A stretch of DNA of 64,000 nt from Pedobacter yonginensis (GCF_003173595.1 NZ_QGNZ01000004.1:310001-374000); one strand, 5' to 3'; shown: positions 10,044-18,677, counted from the stretch's first letter. Program-made: numbers and translations. Notes: generated by a model not told the origin, from the letters alone.

Positions 10044-11249
10044 ATGAAAGCAATACTCAAATACACAGTACTACTTTTCGCCCTCTTCTTTGCGGTTTCC
10101 TGTAAAAAAGGAGCTGATCCTTCTCCAGTAACCCCACCACCTGTAACCCCTCCGGTAGTGCCTGGTGCGCCAGTTAATTACCTTCAGTTGGCCAAAGAAA
10201 CCCATAATTTTACAGTAAACAATCTGCTTACAGGAAGTTATAGTTACCGGGCAAATACCACATCCAAAGCTGCAAATTGCTTTGAGTGGTATAACGTAAG
10301 TCAGATTTATGCAGATGCCGCCATGGTTGCAGCAGGAGAAAGTAGCTATTTAGTTTACATGAACAATACTTTTAAGTTCATGGAAAACATGTGGGATAAA
10401 AAGGATTTGCGTGGTGGTTACTTTGCCTCTGTTAATTTGGATGGCAGCGGTGCCGGCGGCGATAAATATGTAGATGACAATGCCCTAAGTGGGATGGTTT
10501 ATCTTGAAGCCTATGAGGTTACAACAGGCGCCGATAAGCAAGCCTATCTTGCAAAAGCTAAGGCATGCGCCGACTGGCTAATTAATAGTGGTTTATGGGA
10601 TAATGTTTATGGCGGAGGCTTTTATTGGAACACACTGAAACCAGAAAAACCAACACAAACCAACGGACTTACACTGCAACTATTTGCTAAACTTTATGGC
10701 TTAACAGGAGAATCGATTTACAGAGACTGGGCAAGGCAAGTTGATGCCTGGTTAAGTGCAAAAATGTTCGATACAAATACGGGCCTTTACATCTGGAAGA
10801 TAGATGGCGCTGGAGAAGGGCTAAAACATACAGAGAAATTTACCTATGATAATGCCATAATGGTAGAAGCCTTCTTGATTTACAGCAAGGTAATGAATGA
10901 TCCAGCATATTTAACCAAAGCGCAGAATTTAGGCAGGGCCATGAATACTACCCTTTGGAATGCTTTGTATAAAGGCTATGTGTTTAACACTGCCGAAAGC
11001 AGAATCAACCCGGCGTGGTGTGCTTGGGGCTCACAAGCTATGATTCGACTTTACGAAGCCGATAAAAATGAATCTTGGCTCGTGTACGCCAAAGAAAACA
11101 TCAACCGACTGAATATTGCCAACAGAAATACCACTAACTTGGGTTATTATTTTTTCGCAGGTTTTGATGGTCAAAATCGCTCAACAGAAATGGAAACCGT
11201 AGATCAAGCTTGGATGCAAAGGCTACAGGCAATGCTCTCAAAATATTAA
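10044..11249 (+). CDS. GH76 endo-alpha-1,6-mannanase, lipoprotein
   Basis: The signal ends in AVSC, so Cys20 or a close neighbour is lipidated, and a Pro/Thr-rich linker follows. The (alpha/alpha)6 domain shows the GH76 hallmark of adjacent aspartates in KYVDDNALSG (D144, D145), which are nucleophile and acid/base in characterised GH76 enzymes. Further family segments are GGFYWNTLKPEKPTQTNGL and TYDNAIMVEAFL. It would hydrolyse the alpha-1,6-mannan backbone. Its position after susE and its lipid anchor suggest the outer-membrane surface, but the side of the membrane is not provable from sequence. Confidence 0.88.
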   Translation: MKAILKYTVLLFALFFAVSCKKGADPSPVTPPPVTPPVVPGAPVNYLQLAKETHNFTVNNLLTGSYSYRANTTSKAANCFEWYNVSQIYADAAMVAAGESSYLVYMNNTFKFMENMWDKKDLRGGYFASVNLDGSGAGGDKYVDDNALSGMVYLEAYEVTTGADKQAYLAKAKACADWLINSGLWDNVYGGGFYWNTLKPEKPTQTNGLTLQLFAKLYGLTGESIYRDWARQVDAWLSAKMFDTNTGLYIWKIDGAGEGLKHTEKFTYDNAIMVEAFLIYSKVMNDPAYLTKAQNLGRAMNTTLWNALYKGYVFNTAESRINPAWCAWGSQAMIRLYEADKNESWLVYAKENINRLNIANRNTTNLGYYFFAGFDGQNRSTEMETVDQAWMQRLQAMLSKY

Positions 11250-11266
11250 AAATAGATCCCAATTAT

Positions 11267-13621
11267 ATGAAAATAGGTCATAAATCTCTAGCCGTTCTCC
11301 TCGTTTTAATCTTGCTTAATGTTGCAGCCTTCGCACAAGATGTGTTGAGTTTTGTAAATCCCAATATTGGTACCGCACACAGTAGATGGTTTTTTTACAC
11401 CCCTGCGGCCGTACCTTACGGAATGGCAAAACTTGCCCCATCAACAAATGGCAGCTACGGAAACTTGCAAGGCTGGGAAGCCGTGGGATATGACACCCGC
11501 CACACCTCTATCGAAGGTTTTGTGCATTTTCATGAGTGGCAGGTAGGAGGGATAAGCTTTATGCCAACCGCTGGAACGCTGAAGGCCGTGCCGGGCGAGC
11601 TCGATAAACCCGGAAGTGGCTATCGATCCAATTTCTCAAGAAAAAATGAAATTGCCCAGCCAGGCTACTACTCGGTTATTTTAGACGATTTTAAGATCAA
11701 AGCAGAACTCACCGCAACAAAACGAGTGGGTTTCCACCGATATACCTTTCCAAAATCAGATAGTTCTAGGATTATCCTATCCATAGGAAATGTTCAGGGT
11801 GAAAGCGGACCAGTAACGGATGCCTCAGTAGAAATGATTGATGATACACATTTTCAAGGCTATGTAATTACCTATCCCAAATATGTTAAAACTTACGATG
11901 AAGGTGGACGCGTGGCGATGTATATTTTCGGCGAGCTTAGTAAAAAACCACTTACAGTAGGTGCCTTAAATAATGAAAAGGCTACAGCAAACCAAAAAAC
12001 ATCAAAGGGCATTGGTGCAGGCCTGTACTTGGGTTACAACACGACTGAAAATGAAACCGTTGAAATTAAGGTTGGCCTTTCTTACACCTCAGTAGCCAAT
12101 GCAAAACTCAACCTTAAAACGGAAGCCGAAAAACTTACTTTTGCTGGTGCCAAAGCAGCCGCACAAAAGGAGTGGAGAGCCTCCTTGGGCAAACTTAAAG
12201 TAACAGGTAAAGACAATGCCGATAAAACAAAATTTTACACCGGCCTTTATCATGCCCTTTTGGGTAGAGGTATTGCCAGCGATGTAAACGGAAACTTTCC
12301 GCGTCACGATGGAAGCATTGGGCAGTTGCCGAAAGATCCACAAGGCAAATTCAGCTATAATTTTATGAATACCGATGCCATTTGGGGCGGTTTCTGGAAC
12401 CTTACCCAACTATGGGCACTTTCATATCCAACACATTACAGTGATTTTGTGCACACCCAGCTAGAAATTTATAAAGAAAGAGGCTGGTTTGGAGATGGGA
12501 TTGCCAATAGCAATTTCGTATCTGGCGTGGGTACCAATTTTGTGGGCCTTGCCATTGCAGGCGCCTATCAGGCAGGCATACGCGATTACGACCTTAACCT
12601 AGCTTACGAAGCCGTAAAAGGAAATGAACTCGGCTATAAAAATCGTTTGGTAGGATCAGGTAAAATGGATACGAAAAGCTTTGTTTCAAAGGCTTATGTT
12701 CCTTTTTTAGATGCAGATAAAACAGATTCAACAGGATCTCACTTTTCAGGCTCTCATACACTAGAATACAGTTATAGTGCCTTTGCAGCCGCACAATTTG
12801 CTAAAAGATTAGGTAAAACAAGCGATTATCAGCAATTTATTCAGCTTTCAAATGGTTGGAAAAACATATTCGACAGCGAGTTAAAACTGGTGCGTCCGAA
12901 AAAAGCAGATGGAACATTCATCGATAAATTTGACCCACTAGAAGCTTGGAGAGGTTTTCAAGAGGGTAACGCAACACAATATACATTTTATGTGCCACAG
13001 AATCCTAAAGCATTGATTAGTCAAATCGGCGAAAACACCTTCAACACCAGGCTAAACGAAATTTTCGAAACCTCCAGAAAAAATGCCTTTGGCGGTGGCA
13101 AAACCATTGATGCATTTGCGGGCATACAATCGCTTTACAACCATGGCAATCAACCCAATCTACACATCAGTTGGCTGTTCAACTATTCTTCAGCACCTTG
13201 GCTAACTCAAAAATGGACAAGAGCAATATGCGACGAATTTTACGGAACAGAAAGCATCCATGGTTACGGCTATGGGCAAGATGAAGATCAAGGTCAGCTT
13301 GGTTCATGGTATGTCATGTCATCGCTCGGCTTGTTCGATGTAAAAGGCTTGACAGATTTTAGACCAACCATACAAATTGGAAGTCCGGTTTTCGATCAAT
13401 CAACCATCACCCTTGGCAATGGTAAACGCCTCACCATAAGCGCACTTAATAATTCAAAAAGCAATGTTTATGTGCAATCTGCAACCTGGAATGGCAAGGT
13501 GCTCAATCAGGCCTGGATTTATCGCGATGAATTGATGCAAGGCGGAACACTTTTATTGAAGATGGGCAATAAACCCAATAAAAACTGGGCTACAAAGTTA
13601 GCCCCGCCATCAGTGCAATAA
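11267..13621 (+). CDS. GH92 alpha-mannosidase (divergent subgroup)
   Basis: The frame is open from 11210, but ATG 11267 begins a clean signal peptide (LLVLILLNVAAFA, cleavage before QD) and avoids overlap with the preceding gene. GH92 features are FVNPNIGTAHSRWF near the mature N-terminus, the catalytic-acid segment FQEGNATQYTFYVP (about residue 565), HISWLFNYSSAPWLTQKW, and YGQDEDQGQLGSWYV with the base aspartates. The usual WDTYRT-type segment is replaced by IWGGFWNLTQLW (about residue 370), so it belongs to a divergent subgroup. It would trim side chains or oligomers from the non-reducing end in a Ca2+-dependent way, probably in the periplasm. Confidence 0.87.
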   Translation: MKIGHKSLAVLLVLILLNVAAFAQDVLSFVNPNIGTAHSRWFFYTPAAVPYGMAKLAPSTNGSYGNLQGWEAVGYDTRHTSIEGFVHFHEWQVGGISFMPTAGTLKAVPGELDKPGSGYRSNFSRKNEIAQPGYYSVILDDFKIKAELTATKRVGFHRYTFPKSDSSRIILSIGNVQGESGPVTDASVEMIDDTHFQGYVITYPKYVKTYDEGGRVAMYIFGELSKKPLTVGALNNEKATANQKTSKGIGAGLYLGYNTTENETVEIKVGLSYTSVANAKLNLKTEAEKLTFAGAKAAAQKEWRASLGKLKVTGKDNADKTKFYTGLYHALLGRGIASDVNGNFPRHDGSIGQLPKDPQGKFSYNFMNTDAIWGGFWNLTQLWALSYPTHYSDFVHTQLEIYKERGWFGDGIANSNFVSGVGTNFVGLAIAGAYQAGIRDYDLNLAYEAVKGNELGYKNRLVGSGKMDTKSFVSKAYVPFLDADKTDSTGSHFSGSHTLEYSYSAFAAAQFAKRLGKTSDYQQFIQLSNGWKNIFDSELKLVRPKKADGTFIDKFDPLEAWRGFQEGNATQYTFYVPQNPKALISQIGENTFNTRLNEIFETSRKNAFGGGKTIDAFAGIQSLYNHGNQPNLHISWLFNYSSAPWLTQKWTRAICDEFYGTESIHGYGYGQDEDQGQLGSWYVMSSLGLFDVKGLTDFRPTIQIGSPVFDQSTITLGNGKRLTISALNNSKSNVYVQSATWNGKVLNQAWIYRDELMQGGTLLLKMGNKPNKNWATKLAPPSVQ

Positions 13622-13642
13622 GTACAGATAGCCATTCTAAAA

Positions 13643-14818
13643 ATGTATATGAGAAAAATCATTTATGTACTGATTCTGCTTTTCTCTGCGAATACCTATG
13701 CTCAGAAATCTGCTCAAAACAAAAGCCATCAAGCAAGAGCTGAAGAAATGTTTGCCAAAATCTGGAAGCACTATCGAGTAGAAGGTTATACGGGGCTTTT
13801 CAGCGAAAATTATCCATCCGGTACAACCGTTAACCTCGATTATTTTCAAGGTGCTGGCGTTAAAGAAAAGAAAATAAGCTTTTTATGGCCCTTTTCAGGT
13901 ATGTTTTCAGCCGCCAATGTGTTGGTTAAATATCCAGAATTAAAGGCCCATTATACAGAATATTTAGATTCGCTAACAACAGGTGTTTTAGCTTATAGAG
14001 ATACATTGCGCAGTCCTGTTGGCTATCAGGCTTATCCCGTGGCACTAGAAAAAGCTGATCGATATTATGATGACAATGCGCTGGTGTGCATCGATTACAT
14101 GGAAGCCTATTTTAATACCAGAAACCCCCAATACATCACCAAAGCAAAAGAAGTATTCCGTTTTATAGAAAGTGGTTGGGATGAAAAGCTGCAAGGTGGA
14201 GTGTATTGGCTAGAAGGGCACAAAGATCAAAAGCCAGCCTGTAGCAATGGAATGGCCACCTTAGCAGCGCTCAAACTTTATCAAGGCACGCAAGAAAAGG
14301 AATACCTCGATTGGGGCAAACGGTTTTACAGCTGGATGCATACTAAGCTCCGAAATCCAAAAGGAATTTATTACAACGACATTAAAATGGATGGTAAGCA
14401 AAATCCAACATATTACACCTATAACACAGGTTCTATGCTGGAGGCGGCAGTATTGCTTTATCAATTTACCGATGAGGAAGCCTATTTGAAAGAAGCAAAA
14501 CTCGTTGCAAAAAATGCCTTTGAATTCTTTTCCGTTCAAGAAAATGGAACATCTCAATTAAAAATCGATTTGCCATGGTTTGTTACCGTTTTATTCAGAG
14601 GTTACGAAGCGCTGTATAAAGTCGATCAAAACCCACGTTACCTAAAATCCATCACCGCTCAACTTAATCAAGCATGGGAACTTTCTGCCGATCAGTATGG
14701 TTTCCTCACTGCAAAATGGGCAACGGATATGCAAAGCAAAAAAAAAACAAAATGGTTGCTCGACGAGGCTTGCATTGCAGAACTTTACGCACGATTGGGA
14801 TTACTGAACATCAAATAA
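13643..14818 (+). CDS. Second GH76 alpha-1,6-mannanase, secreted
   Basis: This one carries a type I signal peptide (LILLFSANTYA, cleavage before QK) rather than a lipobox. The adjacent aspartates of GH76 are present in RYYDDNALV (D143, D144), and GGVYWLEGHKDQKPACSNGM and YTYNTGSMLEAAV match the rest of the fold. At 391 aa it is a single-domain enzyme. Its soluble periplasmic form contrasts with the lipoprotein GH76 at 10044 and suggests surface cleavage followed by periplasmic cleavage. The alternative start two codons downstream (13649) is equally plausible. Confidence 0.85.
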   Translation: MYMRKIIYVLILLFSANTYAQKSAQNKSHQARAEEMFAKIWKHYRVEGYTGLFSENYPSGTTVNLDYFQGAGVKEKKISFLWPFSGMFSAANVLVKYPELKAHYTEYLDSLTTGVLAYRDTLRSPVGYQAYPVALEKADRYYDDNALVCIDYMEAYFNTRNPQYITKAKEVFRFIESGWDEKLQGGVYWLEGHKDQKPACSNGMATLAALKLYQGTQEKEYLDWGKRFYSWMHTKLRNPKGIYYNDIKMDGKQNPTYYTYNTGSMLEAAVLLYQFTDEEAYLKEAKLVAKNAFEFFSVQENGTSQLKIDLPWFVTVLFRGYEALYKVDQNPRYLKSITAQLNQAWELSADQYGFLTAKWATDMQSKKKTKWLLDEACIAELYARLGLLNIK

Positions 14819-14826
14819 AAAAAGAA

Positions 14827-15684
14827 ATGGAAGAACATATAAGCCTAGGCGTTGATATCGGTGGTACACACATTACAGCAGCTTTGGTTGATGTAAAAGC
14901 AGGTACTGTAATCCCTGAAACAACCAAGAGATCAAAAATAGATTCAAATGCAAGCGCATCCCAAATTGTATTTGACTGGTGCAAGGTAATTGCCCAAACC
15001 ATTCAAGGTACGAACTATTCAGGAAAAATGGCGATTGCTATGCCTGGTCCATTTGATTATGAAAATGGCATTTCGCACATGACTGGCATGGGTAAATACG
15101 AGTCTTTGTACGAACAAAACGTGCGATCGCTAATGCTGCAGCAACTTGGACAAAAAATCAGTCGAATAGATTTTTTTAATGATGCCGCTTGCTTCCTGCA
15201 AGGAGAATTAGCATACGGCGAGGCGAGTGCACATCAAAAAGTTTTTGGACTTACCCTAGGTACAGGCTTCGGAACCGCACTTGGAACGGCGGGTGTAGCA
15301 AAAGATGCTGATTACTGGCGTCATCCGTTTATGGGCGGGATATGTGAAGATTTCTTTTCCTCAAAATGGTTCACCAGCCAATATGAAAAATGCGCTGGCC
15401 GTGCAGTAAAAAATGTAAAAGATTTAATTGATCACATTGAAGTGGCTAATCCGCTGCTTCAAGTTTTTGATGAATTTAGCATCAACCTCAGTACTTTCCT
15501 ATCTCGAATTCATAAAAAAGACCAATTTTCATGCGTCGTAATCGGTGGAAACATTTCCAACGCCTCAAGCCTTTTTCTACCCCAGTTGAAATACCATCTG
15601 CAAAGCATGAATACTCCGGTTAGCATTTACATATCCTCGAAGGGAGAAGATGCCGCATTAATTGGTGCAGCAAACTCTATCTAG
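14827..15684 (+). CDS. ROK-family sugar kinase, probable mannokinase
   Basis: The 285-aa protein opens with the phosphate-binding DIGGTHITAAL, has the catalytic aspartate in FFNDAACFLQGE and the glycine-rich LGTGFGTALG. The ROK zinc motif (CxCGxxGCxE) is absent; the equivalent region reads RHPFMGGICEDFF. The open frame extends upstream to 14674 inside the GH76 gene, but ATG 14827 directly precedes the first ROK strand and lies 8 bp after the GH76 stop. As the last gene of the mannan locus it would phosphorylate mannose to feed the isomerase at its start. Substrate is inferred. Confidence 0.83.
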   Translation: MEEHISLGVDIGGTHITAALVDVKAGTVIPETTKRSKIDSNASASQIVFDWCKVIAQTIQGTNYSGKMAIAMPGPFDYENGISHMTGMGKYESLYEQNVRSLMLQQLGQKISRIDFFNDAACFLQGELAYGEASAHQKVFGLTLGTGFGTALGTAGVAKDADYWRHPFMGGICEDFFSSKWFTSQYEKCAGRAVKNVKDLIDHIEVANPLLQVFDEFSINLSTFLSRIHKKDQFSCVVIGGNISNASSLFLPQLKYHLQSMNTPVSIYISSKGEDAALIGAANSI

Positions 15685-15694
15685 GTTGTTGGTC

Positions 15695-15709
15695 TCAATT
15701 CGAAATTGA
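15695..15709. terminator. Weak hairpin between convergent genes
   Basis: TCAATT-CGA-AATTGA at 15695-15709 is followed by CTAAAAAAATTT. It lies between the kinase and the convergent Rrf2 gene. It is short and only suggestive of a shared terminator. Confidence 0.35.
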
Positions 15710-15719
15710 CTAAAAAAAT

Positions 15720-16169
15720 TTAATCTGTCTTTGATTTTTTTAGCGAAACCAAACCTTCAGCTAACTCTTGATTAAACCCGCCGATACTCACATTGCTAAG
15801 CATCAATGTAATATCGTTTCGGATTGCTTTAAACTCATTGTGCAGCGGGCAAGGATGCAATTCAGAGCATTGTTTAAGCCCAAGACCACAACCCGTAAAA
15901 AGCGCATCTCCATCAACGGCCTTAACAACTTCAATTAATGGAAGCTCGAGCATTTCGCTTGTCAAAAAAAAACCACCATTTGGGCCCTTGGTCGATGTAA
16001 TTAATCCTTTTCTACTCAAATCCTGAAGTATCTTGGCCAAATAAAGTTCAGGAGAATCGATTTCTGCAGCAATATCCTTTATACCACTTTTCATACCAGA
16101 TGCGGATTTTTGCGCAATGTAAAATACCGCACGGATTGCATACTCACAGGTTTTCGAAAATATAGCCAT
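15720..16169 (-). CDS. Rrf2-family Fe-S transcriptional regulator (NsrR/IscR-like)
   Basis: The 149-aa protein has the Rrf2 winged helix (TCEYAIRAVFYIA, then IAAEIDSPELYLAKILQDL and GLITSTKGPNGGF) and three conserved cluster cysteines C94, C101 and C107 in CGLGLKQCSELHPCPLH. H110 is spaced from the last cysteine like the IscR histidine ligand. Residue 8, an Asp ligand in NsrR, is Cys here. The gene is divergent from flavohaemoglobin with a perfect palindrome between them, so it very likely represses that gene and releases it on nitric oxide or cluster damage. Whether it is NsrR-type or IscR-type cannot be settled by sequence alone. Confidence 0.85.
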   Translation of the reverse strand: MAIFSKTCEYAIRAVFYIAQKSASGMKSGIKDIAAEIDSPELYLAKILQDLSRKGLITSTKGPNGGFFLTSEMLELPLIEVVKAVDGDALFTGCGLGLKQCSELHPCPLHNEFKAIRNDITLMLSNVSIGGFNQELAEGLVSLKKSKTD

Positions 16170-16190
16170 GCATCAAAGATAAGAAAAATA

Positions 16191-16214
16191 ATAAAAGATA
16201 TTTTTATCTTTTAT
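16191..16214. promoter_or_regulatory. Palindromic operator for the Rrf2 regulator
   Basis: ATAAAAGATA (16191-16200), TTTT, TATCTTTTAT (16205-16214) is a perfect 10-4-10 inverted repeat. It lies about 20 bp upstream of the regulator's own start and just upstream of the -7 element of the flavohaemoglobin promoter, so one site could control both directions. The AAGAT/ATCTT core resembles NsrR boxes. Confidence 0.7.
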
Positions 16215-16225
16215 AAGATTTGTTT

Positions 16226-16233
16226 TATATTTG
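16226..16233 (+). promoter_or_regulatory. -7 element of the flavohaemoglobin promoter
   Basis: TATATTTG matches TAnnTTTG exactly and lies 38 bp before the flavohaemoglobin ATG. There is no good TTTG at the -33 position (TTTA is found there), which fits a regulated promoter overlapping the operator. Confidence 0.55.
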
Positions 16234-16237
16234 CTTA

Positions 16238-16261
16238 ATAAAAGATAAAAACATCTTAATA
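16238..16261. promoter_or_regulatory. Second, imperfect Rrf2-type operator
   Basis: ATAAAAGATA (16238-16247), AAAA, CATCTTAATA (16252-16261) repeats the left arm of the upstream palindrome exactly and keeps the ATCTT core of the right arm. It covers the expected transcription start. The two centres are 47 bp apart and bracket the -7 element. Confidence 0.5.
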
Positions 16262-16270
16262 TATTTTAAT

Positions 16271-17482
16271 ATGAATTCAACACAACAATCTCTAATTCTT
16301 GCCACGGTTCCAATTTTGAAAGAACATGGCATAACCTTAACCAAATACTTTTATCAACGGATGTTTAATGGAAATCCTGAGTTGCGAAACATTTTTAACT
16401 TGGGAAACCAACACAGTGGCAAACAACAAACTGCGCTGGCATTGGCCGTTCTGGCTTATGCAGAAAACATTGCAAACCCTGCTGTTTTAATGCCGGTATT
16501 GGATAGGATTGGCCACAAGCATGTGAGTATTGATATTCGCCCCGAGCATTATGCAATTGTTGGCAAGCATTTAATTGGCTCTATTGAAGAAGTGTTGGGC
16601 GATGCGGCAAGTCCAGAAATTTTAGATGCATGGGCAGCAGCTTACGGCGAGTTGGCCGCAATCATGTCTGGGCACGAATCTGATATTTACGCTTCGAAAC
16701 TACAGCAAGAACATGGATGGATTGGCTGGCGACCGTTCACCATTAGTCAGAAAAAGAAAGAATCATCCGAAATTACATCCTTTTATCTCGCTCCCGCAGA
16801 TGGTGGTTTGGTGCCTAAACACCAACCAGGGCAATACATTAGTTTAAAGGTGTATCTTCCAGAATTGGGCATTAACCAAATTCGGCAATATAGTATATCA
16901 AACGAACCCGATGAAAAGCACTACCGCATCTCAGTAAAAAAAGAACGGAATGCAGAAATGAATGTAGATGGCATGATCAGCAACCATCTGCATAATCAAA
17001 TGGAACAGGGTGATTTGGTGGAAATTACCGCACCATCTGGCAATTTTATACTTCCGGGGCAATTGAATAAACCCATTACATTCATTAGTGGCGGGGTAGG
17101 GCTCACGCCATTCATCAGTATGGTAAGCAAGTTGGTTGCCGAAAAGCATACTCATGGCATCACTTGGATTCATGGTTGTAGGGGACGTGAAGTGCATGCA
17201 TTTAAATCAGATATTGATATGCTAGCCAATGCGGGTACAAGTTTTAGTAAGTACATTTTTTATAACCATTGCACACCAGAAGATAAACTAGAGGGAATTA
17301 TGGAAGGGTATTTAGATTTGAAGACCTTAAATTCAGTTCATCATCAAACAGAAACCCAATACTTTATTTGCGGTCCAGGCGCTTTCATAGAAAAACAGCT
17401 TCAAGATCTTAAAGCTTTTGGGGTTCCATCCAATCAAATCTTTTTTGAAGAGTTTGGCCCAAGCGTCCTTAGTGCAAACTAA
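16271..17482 (+). CDS. hmp: Flavohaemoglobin, nitric oxide dioxygenase
   Basis: The order is a globin domain (about 1-140) with B10 Tyr28, E7-region Gln52/53 and proximal His84 in IGHKHVSIDIRPEHYAIVG, then a ferredoxin-reductase FAD domain (RQYSISNEPD) and an NAD domain (SGGVGLTPFISM; FICGPGAFIEK). It uses NAD(P)H and O2 to turn NO into nitrate in the cytoplasm. 403 aa is the normal family length. An upstream in-frame ATG at 16220 lies inside the promoter/operator region, so 16271 is the start. Regulation by the divergent Rrf2 protein is inferred from the operator. Confidence 0.95.
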   Translation: MNSTQQSLILATVPILKEHGITLTKYFYQRMFNGNPELRNIFNLGNQHSGKQQTALALAVLAYAENIANPAVLMPVLDRIGHKHVSIDIRPEHYAIVGKHLIGSIEEVLGDAASPEILDAWAAAYGELAAIMSGHESDIYASKLQQEHGWIGWRPFTISQKKKESSEITSFYLAPADGGLVPKHQPGQYISLKVYLPELGINQIRQYSISNEPDEKHYRISVKKERNAEMNVDGMISNHLHNQMEQGDLVEITAPSGNFILPGQLNKPITFISGGVGLTPFISMVSKLVAEKHTHGITWIHGCRGREVHAFKSDIDMLANAGTSFSKYIFYNHCTPEDKLEGIMEGYLDLKTLNSVHHQTETQYFICGPGAFIEKQLQDLKAFGVPSNQIFFEEFGPSVLSAN

Positions 17483-17563
17483 GTGATCAGAGAGGCCTTT
17501 TTCTGGCTCATAAACAGGAGACGAGATCTAAATTTGGCTGTCTCTCATCTAGATATTTCTAAA

Positions 17564-17599
17564 ATGCCGATCCTATGCAAGCGCTTAATGGATCGGCAT
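17564..17599 (+). terminator. Terminator hairpin downstream of hmp
   Basis: ATGCCGATCC (17564-17573) and GGATCGGCAT (17590-17599) pair perfectly over 10 bp around a 16-nt loop and are followed by ATTTATTG. The U-tract is imperfect. Confidence 0.55.
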
Positions 17600-17798
17600 A
17601 TTTATTGAAAAATCAACCCCCTTTCATCAACCAAGTTTATGGTGGAACAGGAATTTGTTAAAAATACCAAGAGAATATTTGGCATTAACCAAAACTGAAG
17701 ATTTTAGATATTTTAAGCTGGCAATGGTAAAATCGCTCAATCAGCTATCTCCAAGAGCAGGACATAATATTGGAGAAGTAGGATTCTTAGAAAAATAA
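17589..17798 (+). pseudogene. Possible gene remnant (3' end of an unknown gene)
   Basis: An open stretch of 69 codons without a plausible start ends at TAA 17796. Its translation (for example KIPREYLALTKTEDFRYFKL and VKSLNQLSPRAGHNIGE) has balanced, protein-like composition unlike noise from AT-rich spacer. I do not recognise the family. It overlaps the terminator arm of hmp. It could be the tail of a gene whose 5' part has been lost. Confidence 0.35.
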
Positions 17799-17848
17799 TA
17801 TCGACATAGCCCTAATATTAATCATCAGCAATTCTTATTTACAAAATG

Positions 17849-17879
17849 AACACCCCAAAACCAATAGGTTTGGGGTGTT
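17849..17879. terminator. Strong bidirectional-looking terminator
   Basis: AACACCCCAAAACC pairs with GGTTTGGGGTGTT with a single bulged base around the loop AATA, and TTTTGTTT follows. It has no obvious intact gene just upstream except the remnant ending at 17798, which supports the idea that a gene once ended here. Confidence 0.65.
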
Positions 17880-18272
17880 TTGTTTAAAACTAAGAGCATC
17901 AAAACAAAGAAATTGAGTAAGTCTATTTGAGTTGAATGCCTATTTGTTATTTGATTTTGTTTCTGGTGGTCTGTAGTTTTTTGGGGTTTTTTTTCATCGT
18001 TTTGAATTCCGTAGCTCAAGCGATTTCCCCAAAATACCCAAAAAATTGGCACTCTAGTAGGTGTAAGCTACTTCCGTTACTTTGGCTTAGTTTTTGGTTT
18101 CTCCGACATGCCATAGGAAGCTTTTATAGTTTTTCAATACCTATGGTATTTTCAGTTTAACATCCAAATATTTAAACTGTTTGTTAATTTAGGTTCATCA
18201 TTAAGTAGCGTTAAGGCTTATACCAATTTACCAATTGGTACAATGCTAAAGCGCTATCTTAATGGTGTTTTG

Positions 18273-18452
18273 CTATCTGGACAGCATCTGCTCCAGTTGG
18301 CAACAAGCTTGAAATATTTTTAAATCGAGTTCAACTTGCGTTTGGTTTAAGATCCAGGCTTTAGAGGCCAAGGCATGGTAATATCCATTAGGATACCGAA
18401 ATGAATTCAGCTTGGCGAATGGGGATTTATGAGGAGCCCTCCTGAATATATT
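18273..18452 (-). pseudogene. Possible gene remnant on the minus strand
   Basis: Read on the minus strand, 59 codons are open up to TAG at 18273, and the translation (for example FAKLNSFRYPNGYYHALASK and WILNQTQVELDLKIFQACC) looks like real protein. There is no start codon at the expected place, and a TGA closes the frame upstream at 18453. I do not recognise it. With the remnant at 17589 it suggests that 17.5-18.6 kb is decayed DNA. Otherwise this ~1.2-kb gene-free stretch shows only a 6-bp hairpin (18441-18457) before a T-run. Confidence 0.35.
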
Positions 18453-18620
18453 TCAGGGTCTTAGTTTTTTTAAAGGTATTATTTGTCCGAACCTGCGTTA
18501 TTTTAAATTGTTGAACAACATCATTATTTGTTGTAACTTCAAGATAATCATAAACTTGTATAGAAAACTGTTGAAACTTTGTTTTTAGCATGGTTATGTG
18601 CTATTTTTGTTTTTTTATAA

Positions 18621-18677
18621 GCTGGCTTCCCTATCCAGTTTCGCAACATCCCAATTTATTTTTAGTCATATACAATG
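18621..18677 (+). repeat. Conserved leader, copy 1 of a duplication
   Basis: The ~55 bp before the first O-antigen-ligase gene (GCTGG ... CTATCCAGTTTCGCAACATC ... ATG) recur almost unchanged before its paralogue at 21024-21078. The duplicated unit therefore included the translation leader. Confidence 0.85.

Noticed and set aside
14674..14826. Extended N-terminus of the ROK kinase within the GH76 gene
   Set aside because: The extra 51 residues are basic and unlike any ROK N-terminus. ATG 14827 directly precedes the conserved phosphate-binding strand.
16220..16270. Upstream ATG as the flavohaemoglobin start
   Set aside because: It would lie before the -7 element TATATTTG and within the operator region. 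The globin domain starts normally from 16271.
17825..18160. Overlapping ~75-codon frames on both strands
   Set aside because: They run through the terminator hairpin and poly-T tracts, with compositions typical of AT-rich spacer and no protein-like pattern.
18229..18240. 12-bp palindrome TACCAATTGGTA as an operator
   Set aside because: It lies more than 400 bp from the next gene in a decayed stretch, with no promoter near it.
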